Shown piece after piece: positions 42,216 to 50,757 of a stretch of 64,000 bases of DNA. A program made the position numbers and the translations under genes. A model generated the notes under the pieces. That model was given only the letters and a program-made list of their open reading frames with translations, ran no database searches and had not been told where the DNA came from. Source of the DNA: Sulfurospirillum sp964466465 (GTDB taxonomy: Bacteria > Campylobacterota > Campylobacteria > Campylobacterales > Sulfurospirillaceae); NCBI GenBank assembly GCA_964466465.1, contig CAYXNJ010000002.1, forward strand, positions 36,653-100,652, given 5' to 3'. Positions within the stretch are counted from its first letter, which is position 1, and each line of letters starts with the position of its first letter.

Positions 42216-43700
42216 TTAATTTCGACCAATTTCTTTAATTGAAAACTCTTTTTCATACGTGCCATCTTGAGCAACGTAATAAATTTTTCCTGCTGACTGA
42301 TTGACATTTTTTTCATCAAAAACAATATCCATACATTTTATTGATTCATGGTCATTCACAAAAACTCTATAAAGAAGACCATTACTTCCTTGATATGTAT
42401 TAACCGTTGTCATCAGTGTTTCATTAGGTTCTGCGTTCGAGCCTTGAATATAGTTTTTATACACTAATACACTAGGCGATGAGACCGCTTTTGAACCACT
42501 TCGCAATACTCCAATAGGCGTTACACCAACAAGGTGACCATTGAGCATCGTTGTCCAAGATGTTTCATTAAGCCCTCTTTTATACTCAGCTGTTTTATAG
42601 ACAATTTTCTCTCCACTTGCAAGAGACTTCGTCTCGCCCCCAACACGTGGTTTATCTAAAGTACAATTTCCATAAATATTCATCTGCATATCATCGGCTT
42701 TTGCTTTGGTTCCAATACCCATAAAAGACTCTTTTTGTACAAGCTCTCCAAACGTTGCAGCATTTGCGATAGAACCTGTTTTACTTTTATTACCACCAAA
42801 ATCTATAAAGTTTTTTACGCTGATAAAATTAGTTTGTTTTTCACTGCTTTTGTCATCTTCTTTTTTTACAGTAGTTGTGGGGGTTTTAGATAATTCAGAC
42901 TTTGTTTCAACTTTTTTATTGATTGATGCAACTTTTTCAGTTTGAACAGGTCTGAAAAATTTTGGATTGGATGTTTTCATACTTGCGTATATCCCAATTT
43001 CTTCTTCACTGTTTAACTCGACAATTTCAACCCTTCGGTTTTTCATTGCACCTTCGGGATTATTATTATTGGCTATTGGCAAGGTCTCTCCAGCGCCCAA
43101 AAAGTAGATGTTTTCTTTTTTAACGCCATTGTCAGCAAAAAGTTTGCCCAAGTTTTTAGCTCTATCTTCGGAGAGCTTTTGATTGAGTGCGGAATTACCA
43201 CTATCATCGGTATGCCCAATGATGAGAATCTTTTTATCTGCTTGCTTATAGGTTGATGCAACTTTAGAGAAGCTCTCTTTTGCTTTTGGTGTTAATTCGC
43301 TTGAGCCTTTGTCAAACTGGTTGGCTTCTGTAATAACAACTTGATCTCCAATTTTTTTATCTTGAGCTTGAGAAGATGAGACTTTTGGCATATCTGAAGC
43401 TATAACCAAATCATTGGATTGAATATCAGAAAATGTCATTTCCAACTGTTCTTTTTCTGCAATTTTACGCAGCTCTTCTCTTCGTTTATCTATAGAATCA
43501 CCTATAAGATATCCAAACAAACCACCAACAGCTGCACCCACATACATACCCTTATCGCCTGCAACTTGTTTACCAATCACTGCACCAAGTCCAACACCAA
43601 CAGCAGTTCCACCCACTTTACCAGCATTTTGATCTAAACTTGTTGCACACCCGCCCAATAGAAAACAACAAACAATAATTGATAAATGTTTTTTCATCAT
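42216..43700 (-). CDS. OmpA-family lipoprotein with glycine-zipper segment and extra C-terminal domain
   Basis: The 494-residue protein has a lipoprotein signal with lipobox LGGC, a glycine-zipper segment (about residues 27-70, GGTAVGVGLGAVIGKQ and YVGAAVGGLFGYLIGDSI), an OmpA peptidoglycan-binding domain (about 115-230, with LIIGHTDDSGNSALNQKLSEDRA and RVEIVELN) and an unusual C-terminal domain of some 250 residues with no family I recognise. The OmpA part would tie the protein to the cell wall. It is the first gene of the three-gene cluster; 29 bases separate it from the next. Confidence 0.78.
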   Translation of the reverse strand: MMKKHLSIIVCCFLLGGCATSLDQNAGKVGGTAVGVGLGAVIGKQVAGDKGMYVGAAVGGLFGYLIGDSIDKRREELRKIAEKEQLEMTFSDIQSNDLVIASDMPKVSSSQAQDKKIGDQVVITEANQFDKGSSELTPKAKESFSKVASTYKQADKKILIIGHTDDSGNSALNQKLSEDRAKNLGKLFADNGVKKENIYFLGAGETLPIANNNNPEGAMKNRRVEIVELNSEEEIGIYASMKTSNPKFFRPVQTEKVASINKKVETKSELSKTPTTTVKKEDDKSSEKQTNFISVKNFIDFGGNKSKTGSIANAATFGELVQKESFMGIGTKAKADDMQMNIYGNCTLDKPRVGGETKSLASGEKIVYKTAEYKRGLNETSWTTMLNGHLVGVTPIGVLRSGSKAVSSPSVLVYKNYIQGSNAEPNETLMTTVNTYQGSNGLLYRVFVNDHESIKCMDIVFDEKNVNQSAGKIYYVAQDGTYEKEFSIKEIGRN

Positions 43701-43793
43701 ACATCTTTCATTAAATAATAACTTAAATAATAATTTTCCAGAACTTGATTTGTGCTGAATATGCTAAAGTTTTAAATAAAATATTTTTAAACG

Positions 43794-45329
43794 CTATGAG
43801 TCTCTTGGAAACTCTAGTATAAACCTTGCCCCAATGGTCGTGTCTTCATGGCTTATGTTTTCTACTTTGATGCTGCCACCAAAACTCTCTCTCATAATCA
43901 TCGAGCAGATATAAAGCCCTATGCCACTGCCTTGCATCTTTCCTTTGGTGGTAAAATAGGGCTCAAAAATGCGCTCCAATACCCCCTCTTCAATACCCCC
44001 AGCATTGTCTTCCACGCAAAGATAAACGCTCTCTTCACTCTTCCATGCAACAAGACAAATTTGTTTAGGCTCAATCGATTTATCGATAAAAGCGTCCTTC
44101 GCGTTATTGAGAAGATTGAGAATGACTTGTTGTAATTCATTGGCTAAACCATGGACATGTAACGTTGGGTCTATATTGAATGCAAGCGCTATACCACCGT
44201 TTTGCAACTGAACATTCACAATATTGGTAGCATACAACACCGTTTCATACAGTGAAAAATCCTTTTTATCTTTGTTGGGTTTATAAAAATTCATAAAATC
44301 ATTGATGGTGTTGCTCATTTGTTCACTCAAAGATTCCATAACGCCCAAAGCATCTTTTAGCTTTTCATCGCTGAGCGTGCCTAATTCTTGTTTAAATTTT
44401 AAATCAAGCGTGGTCATATTCATGACATTGAGCGGTTGACGCCATTGATGCGCTATGTGACCTATCATCTCGCCCATGGCAGCGAGTTTACTCTGCTGAA
44501 CCAACATCGCTTCTTGCTCTTTTTGCACACGTCTTGCTTCGACCATCAAGGTAATATCAAAAACAGTCATAATTTTATAAGGACCGCCTATGATCTGCTC
44601 TAAAAGCCCTTCGGTCGCATACACATAAATGTGCTTACCCCCTTTACATAAGGACTCTATTTCTCCATGATACGCAATCGCTTCATGCTTTAAAAAATTC
44701 TCGTGGTGAGCTTGCATAATCTCATGCAGCATCTCAGGAACCAGCAGATTAAAATGTTTCCCAATTAGTTCTGCTTCGGAATATCCATAAATTTTACTGT
44801 ATGCGGGATTGAGCGCTACAAAACGCCCCTCTTTATCTAAAAGAGCAATGCCCAAATTGGCGGTTTCAAAGATTTGCTCATAAAAAGCCTCACTCTCTTC
44901 CAAATCACTCTCTTCATACAACATCTCTCTTTGTTGCGAGTCAGCAATTTCTTGTGTTTCATAAGGGTTTTTTGCAGAAGGTATTTCCCAAAAAAAGACA
45001 ACATACCCTTGCTTCGCACCATCTTGATTTAAAGGGTTTGCTCGCACATGCACGTTGATCCATCTGCCATCTTTGGTTAAAAAAACCTCTTCACTCTCAT
45101 AGGGTTTACCTTGTAAAAACGCTTTGTAGAGTGAACATTGAAGCAGCCCTTGATTGCCATGATGTGCATGAAAAACAAAGTGACCGATTTTACCTAAAAG
45201 CTCTTCTTCGCTGTAGCCTAAAATCTTTTGAGCCGAGGGGTTAAAATGGGTGATTTTGCCATTATCATCAAAGGCATAAAGCCCTTCACGCATTGAGTTG
45301 TAAAAACACTCCAAAAAACTATAAGGCAT
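43794..45329 (-). CDS. Soluble PAS-PAS histidine kinase
   Basis: The 511-residue kinase has no membrane helix. It holds two PAS domains (about residues 5-115 with FNPSAQKILGYSEEELLGK, and about 140-265 with LNPAYSKIYGYSEAELIGK), a HisKA-type H-box (IAHQWRQPLNVM) and HATPase_c (N-box LNLLNNAKDAF, G-boxes DNAGGI and GSGIGL). It overlaps the upstream kinase gene by 11 bases. Both kinases probably feed the receiver at 47019-47387 or unlinked regulators. Confidence 0.88.
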   Translation of the reverse strand: MPYSFLECFYNSMREGLYAFDDNGKITHFNPSAQKILGYSEEELLGKIGHFVFHAHHGNQGLLQCSLYKAFLQGKPYESEEVFLTKDGRWINVHVRANPLNQDGAKQGYVVFFWEIPSAKNPYETQEIADSQQREMLYEESDLEESEAFYEQIFETANLGIALLDKEGRFVALNPAYSKIYGYSEAELIGKHFNLLVPEMLHEIMQAHHENFLKHEAIAYHGEIESLCKGGKHIYVYATEGLLEQIIGGPYKIMTVFDITLMVEARRVQKEQEAMLVQQSKLAAMGEMIGHIAHQWRQPLNVMNMTTLDLKFKQELGTLSDEKLKDALGVMESLSEQMSNTINDFMNFYKPNKDKKDFSLYETVLYATNIVNVQLQNGGIALAFNIDPTLHVHGLANELQQVILNLLNNAKDAFIDKSIEPKQICLVAWKSEESVYLCVEDNAGGIEEGVLERIFEPYFTTKGKMQGSGIGLYICSMIMRESFGGSIKVENISHEDTTIGARFILEFPRDS

Positions 45330-47010
45330 GGCATGGCTCCTTTACCATAGGTAAGCGCACTTCAAAAACAGCACCCTCATCTTCATTGTACGCGCTAATG
45401 GTTCCATTGTTTTGTGTCACAATCTGTTGAGCGATATTAAGTCCTATGCCAATGCCTGAGCTCTCCTTTGTACTCTCAAATGGCTCAAAAATGCGTGGTA
45501 AAATCTTTTCATCAATTCCTCCTGCATTATCTTTAAAGCACACAACGATGCTGCCCTCTTCTTGAAAAATCTTGACATCTAAGAAACGTTTTTCAAACTT
45601 TTCGATTTTTATAAGTTCGTCCAACGCATTGTTCAAGATAATCACCCACACCTGCTCAATGCGCTGTTTTTGGACACATCCCATAAACGAATACTCTTGC
45701 TTAGGAAGATTAAAATCAAAAGGTTTATCGTTGATGGTGATAGCAACAATCTGCTTTGAGCGGTTATACGAAAGTGCTAACGAAGAGAGTAAAAGCTCAT
45801 AAAGGTTGACATACTCTTTTTGTTCTCGACTCTTTTGTGACGCTTCGCGCATCGTCTCAATAATACTCTCAATGCGTTCAATGCCATCTTGAATGGAACG
45901 TGTGTCTTTCAGCATCAAGTTTTTGCGTGGTGAATCTGGTAAAACGGCTATGATGTCTTCCACTAGCATTTCAAAATTGCCTTTCACATAGGTCAAAGGG
46001 GTATTGATCTCGTGTGTAATGCCAGCTGCCATCTGCCCAATAGCGCTAAATTTGGCATTGCGAATCATCTCTTCTTGATAAATTTCTTGGATTTTGAGGT
46101 TTTTATCGAGCTCTTCACGAATGCGACTTTGCAGGTAATGCTCCTGCTTTTCCGCTTCTGTCATATCGATAAAAACACCCACAAAGCCATCAAAAACACC
46201 ATTACGCATCATGCGTTTTTTTTGAATTTCTAACGTAATTTCCTGTTGATTACGATGCTTGTCTATCGTAATCTTATAAACTTGAAAACTACTTTCGTGC
46301 ATTTCTAAATCTTTGGACTGATAGAGATTGGCAAGCTCTACAGGGTAAAGATCAAACGCTGTTTTACCTAAAATTTGCTCTTTTGAAAGTCCAAAGAAAT
46401 TACAAAATGCACGACTACATCCAATGTAACGAAAATGACGATCTTTGATAAACACAGGCACAGGGATGATGTCTAAAATCGCTTCAATATCACGAAGTTG
46501 TTTTTGATATTTTAAATTGAGTTTAGCAATGGTATTACGTGATTTAACCCGAAGAGAGATGTCACGAACACTCCAGATACTCAAACGTTCCCCATCGTCT
46601 TCAAATGTTTTTCCAAACAGTTCTGCCCAGAAATTATGGCGGTTTTTTTTACGAAGTCTGTACTCCAAGTTACTCACACTCTCAAATGAACCCACACTTA
46701 AATGCACTTTCCACCATTTTTCATAGCGCTTAGAGGTTGTAAAAAGCTTACTTACATGTGAACCAACTATCTCTTCGTTGCTATAGCCAAAGAGATGTGA
46801 AAACGTCTCATTGACATCAACGATGTGTTGGTTTGCATCAAGAATCACATAAGCCAAATCAGAGTTATTAAAATAGAGCTTTGCCTTTTTAGCAAGCTGT
46901 TCCAACTCTTTTTTTTCAAGAACAGCGCACTCTAAGATGCGCCTATTTTGACTTTTTAGAACATCAATCTCTTGCTCAAGATCTTTGATCTTTGAGTGCA
47001 AATCTTTCAT
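45319..47010 (-). CDS. Soluble coiled-coil PAS-PAS histidine kinase
   Basis: This 563-residue kinase begins with a coiled coil (about residues 1-45), then two PAS domains (about 50-165 and 180-300, with FCNFFGLSKEQILGK), an H-box (MAAGITHEINTPLTYV), an N-box (ILNNALDELIK) and G-boxes DNAGGI and GIGIGL. The H-box region with GxTHEINxPL is of the HisKA type. It follows the receiver gene by eight bases. Confidence 0.87.
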   Translation of the reverse strand: MKDLHSKIKDLEQEIDVLKSQNRRILECAVLEKKELEQLAKKAKLYFNNSDLAYVILDANQHIVDVNETFSHLFGYSNEEIVGSHVSKLFTTSKRYEKWWKVHLSVGSFESVSNLEYRLRKKNRHNFWAELFGKTFEDDGERLSIWSVRDISLRVKSRNTIAKLNLKYQKQLRDIEAILDIIPVPVFIKDRHFRYIGCSRAFCNFFGLSKEQILGKTAFDLYPVELANLYQSKDLEMHESSFQVYKITIDKHRNQQEITLEIQKKRMMRNGVFDGFVGVFIDMTEAEKQEHYLQSRIREELDKNLKIQEIYQEEMIRNAKFSAIGQMAAGITHEINTPLTYVKGNFEMLVEDIIAVLPDSPRKNLMLKDTRSIQDGIERIESIIETMREASQKSREQKEYVNLYELLLSSLALSYNRSKQIVAITINDKPFDFNLPKQEYSFMGCVQKQRIEQVWVIILNNALDELIKIEKFEKRFLDVKIFQEEGSIVVCFKDNAGGIDEKILPRIFEPFESTKESSGIGIGLNIAQQIVTQNNGTISAYNEDEGAVFEVRLPMVKEPCHAL

Positions 47011-47018
47011 CTATAACA

Positions 47019-47387
47019 CTACTTAACCAATTCGTAAATCTTCTCTTCTAACGCTTTCATGGAAGAAAAGGGCTTCATGATGTAGTGTGTTGCTCCTTCT
47101 CGATGCGATTTAAGCACTTTATCGAGCGTTGAATAGGCTGTCATCATAATGATTTTAAGTTCAGGTGCTTTTTCATGCAAGGTTTTAAGCACATCTAGCC
47201 CACCCATTTGTGGCATCATAATGTCTAAAAGAACGACATCATAACTTTTATCAATGCGGGAAATGGCATTGTGTGGGTTTGAAAAGGTGGTGACTTCAAA
47301 GCTTGCAGTACGACTGAGATACTTCTCAATCATATCTAAGATCTCTTGCTCATCATCAATCACAGCAACTTTAATCTTCTTCATCAT
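47019..47387 (-). CDS. Single-domain response regulator (CheY-like receiver)
   Basis: This 122-residue receiver has acidic residues IDDEQE near the start, the phospho-acceptor Asp in VVLLDIMMPQMGG, Thr in MMTAYST and Lys in IMKPFSS. There is no output domain, so it would act by binding a partner, such as one of the two adjacent kinases or the chemoreceptor-like protein. The start may be at the second Met (three bases in). Confidence 0.88.
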   Translation of the reverse strand: MMKKIKVAVIDDEQEILDMIEKYLSRTASFEVTTFSNPHNAISRIDKSYDVVLLDIMMPQMGGLDVLKTLHEKAPELKIIMMTAYSTLDKVLKSHREGATHYIMKPFSSMKALEEKIYELVK

Positions 47388-47388
47388 C

Positions 47389-48711
47389 TTATCCCCTCAC
47401 TTGTTTATCAAAAAGATGCTCTTTGGCTTCAAGCATCAAAGCTTTCGCTTTTTCATCAACCATCGCATCCAAGGTTTCAAAAACGCCTGCACTGGCATTT
47501 TCAATCTCTTTTACCATCGCTTCAATTTCAGTTTTAGAACAGATGGCTTTTTCACCTCCACACTCTTTGGCTAGGCGGTTTGCAATTTCATGGACTTTCG
47601 CATGTGGATTTTCAAGCTTACCATACGAAGCGGTTTTACTAAACTCTTCTTTACCTATGCCTCTCTCATACCAATTGCCTAAACGACACTCGTGATGCGT
47701 CGTTGCTTTAAATTCGTTATGTTCACCAAAGAGAAGCGCATAGACGTTGTTTTTATAAATGACATGGTCAATTTTGGCTAAGGACGCAAAGATTTTATCA
47801 CTCAGGTGGCTTACTTCAAACATCGATCTGGTGGCATTTTTTTCAAAAGAGATAATCTTCATTTTAAGCTCATCAGTCTGCTCTTTTGTTGTATGTGCGA
47901 TATGGCTTACCTCTTCCGTACTACGCTCTGTTTGAGATGATTCTTGTTGCATGGTTTGTACCACCATCGCGATCTCTTTGGTTGCTTTTTGAGTACGTTC
48001 TGCCAAATTTCGCACCTCATCAGCAACAACAGCAAAACCGCGACCATGTTCTCCTGCGCGTGCTGCTTCTATAGCGGCATTGAGAGCTAGTAAGTTGGTC
48101 TGATCGGCAATATCTTCGATGAGTTGCACCACACTTGAAATTTCTTGACTTCTGGTTAAAAGTGACTTGGCATTGCTCACAACATCACTCATTAAGAGGC
48201 TGAGCTTATCCATCGCAACGGAAGAATTACTGGCAAGACTGAGTCCTTCGCGAGATTCTTGAGAGATTTGAGAGGACTCCTCTTTCATGATTTTGAGATC
48301 ATCTAAAATTTCAGAGAATGTTTTTTGAGAATTTTTCAATGCCCCTGTAATCGAGTTTTGATGCAGGCTTAAAATGTTACTGTCTTTGGCATTGCGTACA
48401 TCGGTTTTGATAATGCTATATACCACACGCTCATCATTTAATCGCTTAGAGCATACAGAGCCTTGGCAGCCATCCATGCTCACACTTTCCATGGATTCAC
48501 TCAGTACTGCTACAAGCCTTTGAGGATCTTTAATCATCTCTTTGGCTTTATCGTTTTGCATGACGATATTTTTAGAACGATCTACAACGATGATGATCTC
48601 TTCTTGAGAGAATTTCGAAAGCGCTAAAAGCTGTTCATTTTCTGCTTTGAGTCTCTCAACTTCGCTTCTTAGAGCATTAAGCTCTTCAGGCTCTTTTTTG
48701 GTAAAAAACAT
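47389..48711 (-). CDS. Cytosolic methyl-accepting chemotaxis-like protein with CZB zinc domain
   Basis: The 440-residue protein has no membrane helix. It starts with a coiled coil, then a PAS-like segment (EEIIIVVDRSKNIVMQNDKA), the MCP signalling hairpin (IADQTNLLALNAAIEAARAGE and RGFAVVADEVRNLAERTQ) and a C-terminal CZB domain (HHECRLGNWYERGIG, HAKVHEIANRL) whose conserved His and Cys residues bind zinc and sense hypochlorous acid, pH or zinc in other bacteria. It ends one base from the receiver gene, forming a four-gene signalling operon. Confidence 0.9.
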   Translation of the reverse strand: MFFTKKEPEELNALRSEVERLKAENEQLLALSKFSQEEIIIVVDRSKNIVMQNDKAKEMIKDPQRLVAVLSESMESVSMDGCQGSVCSKRLNDERVVYSIIKTDVRNAKDSNILSLHQNSITGALKNSQKTFSEILDDLKIMKEESSQISQESREGLSLASNSSVAMDKLSLLMSDVVSNAKSLLTRSQEISSVVQLIEDIADQTNLLALNAAIEAARAGEHGRGFAVVADEVRNLAERTQKATKEIAMVVQTMQQESSQTERSTEEVSHIAHTTKEQTDELKMKIISFEKNATRSMFEVSHLSDKIFASLAKIDHVIYKNNVYALLFGEHNEFKATTHHECRLGNWYERGIGKEEFSKTASYGKLENPHAKVHEIANRLAKECGGEKAICSKTEIEAMVKEIENASAGVFETLDAMVDEKAKALMLEAKEHLFDKQVRG

Positions 48712-48859
48712 TGTGTGACTCCGCTTGAAAAGGTATTGAATAACATCTATTATAGAATGTTACTATAACATTAATATTACTTTACATGAAAAAACAACTG
48801 CTAAATTTTTAGGCTTTTTCGCAAAACTTGTTACAAAATTGACGTTTTTAAAAGAAGGA

Positions 48860-48883
48860 GGCAAAAAGAAAATTCCCTTTGCC
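48860..48883 (-). terminator. Hairpin downstream of uppP
   Basis: GGCAAA and TTTGCC are inverted arms around a 12-base loop just downstream of the uppP stop. Read on the minus strand, CTCCTTCTTTT follows, a weak T-rich tail, so an intrinsic terminator of moderate strength is likely. Confidence 0.45.
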
Positions 48884-48896
48884 CTAAAAAATAGTT

Positions 48897-49664
48897 TTAT
48901 GCGTAGAGGAGAAGTGCTATACCAAAGAAAATACGGTAAATTCCAAAGCTCACAAAGGTAAATTTTTCCAAAAATTTTAAAAAGAGTTTGATGGTAGCGT
49001 ACGCTACGATAAACGAAACCACAAACCCCACAGCAAGCACGCTAAAATTAGCATCGGTAAAGAGTTCACTACGGTGTTTTACGATGTCATAGCCTGTGGT
49101 CGCACACATAACAGGAAACGCCAATAAAAATGAAAACTCTGCACTGGCTTTACGTGTGAGTCCAACCAACATCGCCCCAATGATGGTGGAACCTGCTCTG
49201 CTTGTACCAGGAATAAGAGCGAAAATCTGCGCAATGCCGATCCATAGGGCTTGCTTATAACTTACTTTTTCTACATCATCCACAAAGTGCTCTTTAGGTT
49301 TGTAAAACTTCTCTACCGCTAAAAAGACGATGCCCCCAATGATAAACATCAGCGCTACAATCTCAACGCTAAACATCGCTTTGACTTGCTTCGCAAAGAT
49401 AAATCCAACCACACCAAGAGGCACAAACGCTACGGCGAGTTTCATCCAAAGATTGATTTTTTTAGGGGAAAACTTCTCTTTGTAGTTTAAGACCACCGCC
49501 AAAATCGCCGCAAACTGGATGATCACTTCATACGCTTTGACTACACTGTCTTGTTTGACACCCAACCAATCCCCAACAACGATCATATGCCCTGTTGAAG
49601 AGACAGGTAAAAACTCTGTAAAACCCTCGACAATTCCCATAATAATTGATTGAAAAATATCCAC
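48897..49664 (-). CDS. uppP: Undecaprenyl-diphosphatase UppP/BacA
   Basis: From GTG at 49664 (AGGA seven bases upstream) the protein has 255 residues, about eight membrane helices and the two signature regions: GIVEGFTEFLPVSSTGHMIV with catalytic Glu, and PGTSRAGSTIIGAMLVGLTR. It dephosphorylates undecaprenyl diphosphate so that the lipid carrier of peptidoglycan and O-antigen synthesis can be reused. The frame extends to 49703 but without a ribosome binding site. Confidence 0.92.
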   Translation of the reverse strand: MDIFQSIIMGIVEGFTEFLPVSSTGHMIVVGDWLGVKQDSVVKAYEVIIQFAAILAVVLNYKEKFSPKKINLWMKLAVAFVPLGVVGFIFAKQVKAMFSVEIVALMFIIGGIVFLAVEKFYKPKEHFVDDVEKVSYKQALWIGIAQIFALIPGTSRAGSTIIGAMLVGLTRKASAEFSFLLAFPVMCATTGYDIVKHRSELFTDANFSVLAVGFVVSFIVAYATIKLFLKFLEKFTFVSFGIYRIFFGIALLLYA

Positions 49665-49747
49665 ACAAAATCCTAGCTGTAAAGTAAGGCGCAATTGTAA
49701 CATATCAAATGTTATACTTTAAAGAAACGATACAAGAGGAAAGCCCT

Positions 49748-50320
49748 ATGCTTTTAGATTTTTCAAAACTAGATGTTACGAGCATCTATAAACTCATCTC
49801 AAATACTGTCACCCCACGTCCCATTGCATGGATAAGCACTGAACACAATGGCATTGTAAATCTTGCTCCTTTTAGCTACTTTATCCCACTCTCCTCAGAA
49901 CCACCCATGCTCATCGTCTCCATTGGGAAAAAAGAAGATGAGAGCCCAAAAGATACTCTTGCTAATTTTTTAGCAGGCTCAAAAGTGACCATCAACTTTG
50001 TGCATAAAGAACTAAGAGTCATTATGAGTCAAAGTGCAACATCACTGGATTATACGCAAAGTGAATTTGAGCACTTTGGTATCGAAGGAAAGAAAGTACT
50101 GGATGACTATCCTATGATGGTCAAAGACGCTAAAGCAGCACTCTTTTGTAGCTTTGTCAAAACCTTACCTATCGAAGGCAGTGAAACCACACCATGCCTT
50201 CTTTTAGTTGAACACGCTTATTATGCCGATGATGTTATCGATGAGCACTATCATGTGAGCCTCAAAAATGTGGGACGCGTGGGTGGTAAATTTCTTATAA
50301 ACGGAGAAATAATCTCCTAA
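49748..50320 (+). CDS. Flavin reductase-like FMN-binding protein
   Basis: From ATG at 49748 (AGAGGAAAG upstream) the product has 190 residues and a split-barrel flavin-reductase fold, with TPRPIAWISTEHNG, NLAPFSYFIPLSSEPPM and GSKVTINFVH. Homologues bind FMN and reduce flavins or serve as redox partners. An ATG further upstream (49709) lacks a ribosome binding site. There is no operon partner, and the divergent gap to uppP is short. Confidence 0.82.
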   Translation: MLLDFSKLDVTSIYKLISNTVTPRPIAWISTEHNGIVNLAPFSYFIPLSSEPPMLIVSIGKKEDESPKDTLANFLAGSKVTINFVHKELRVIMSQSATSLDYTQSEFEHFGIEGKKVLDDYPMMVKDAKAALFCSFVKTLPIEGSETTPCLLLVEHAYYADDVIDEHYHVSLKNVGRVGGKFLINGEIIS

Positions 50321-50383
50321 TTTGGTAAAGTAAAATTTACCAAACTTTAATCTTTAGTAGTTTACAATACTTTAAATGCTGTT

Positions 50384-50653
50384 ATACCAACCACAGCCAA
50401 CTATACGTACGATAATGAAGCGAGTTTGATTTAGATTTGACGTCAATGTGACGAAGGAATAGCTAAAGCTATTTCAAGGAACAGTGGCGTCAAAGATGAG
50501 GCAAAATCGTTTCACCCTTTGGGCATCAAGAAAAAGGCTCATCTGCTTCGTTAGATTTTCTTACCTTAGCTTTGGCTAAGGCTTTAAAAATCTGCCTCGC
50601 ATCTAAGCCTTTTTCTTGATGTTATCGTACGTATAGTTGGTTGTGGTTGGTAT
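50384..50653. repeat. 270-bp palindromic element with nested hairpins
   Basis: The gap 50321-50757 has no gene. It holds terminal inverted repeats of 32 bases (50384-50415 and 50622-50653) with 31 of 32 positions paired. Inside are a second perfect 16-base inverted repeat (50524-50539 and 50606-50621, CATCAAGAAAAAGGCT and its complement), a perfect small hairpin AATAGCTAAAGCTATT (50458-50473), TTTGACG/CGTCAAA arms (50436-50442, 50488-50494) and CCTTAGC/GCTAAGG arms (50563-50569, 50574-50580). There is no open frame of note and no clear target duplication. It may be a miniature inverted-repeat element or a structured RNA. Confidence 0.75.
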
Positions 50654-50757
50654 TAGTCTAAGGCTTAGACATACATGAAGTAGCACTCCTTTTTTCTGCT
50701 GACCACTTTACATGTAAACCCCCACAGCACTACAATTTTTCACAATAAGGGAAAACA

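Noticed and set aside
39887..43700. Zorya-like anti-phage system, because of the OmpA-domain protein and membrane partner
   Set aside because: The membrane protein lacks an ExbB/MotA-type helix pattern and there is no ZorC/D/E helicase or nuclease; the OmpA protein is a lipoprotein, not a ZorB-like inner-membrane protein.
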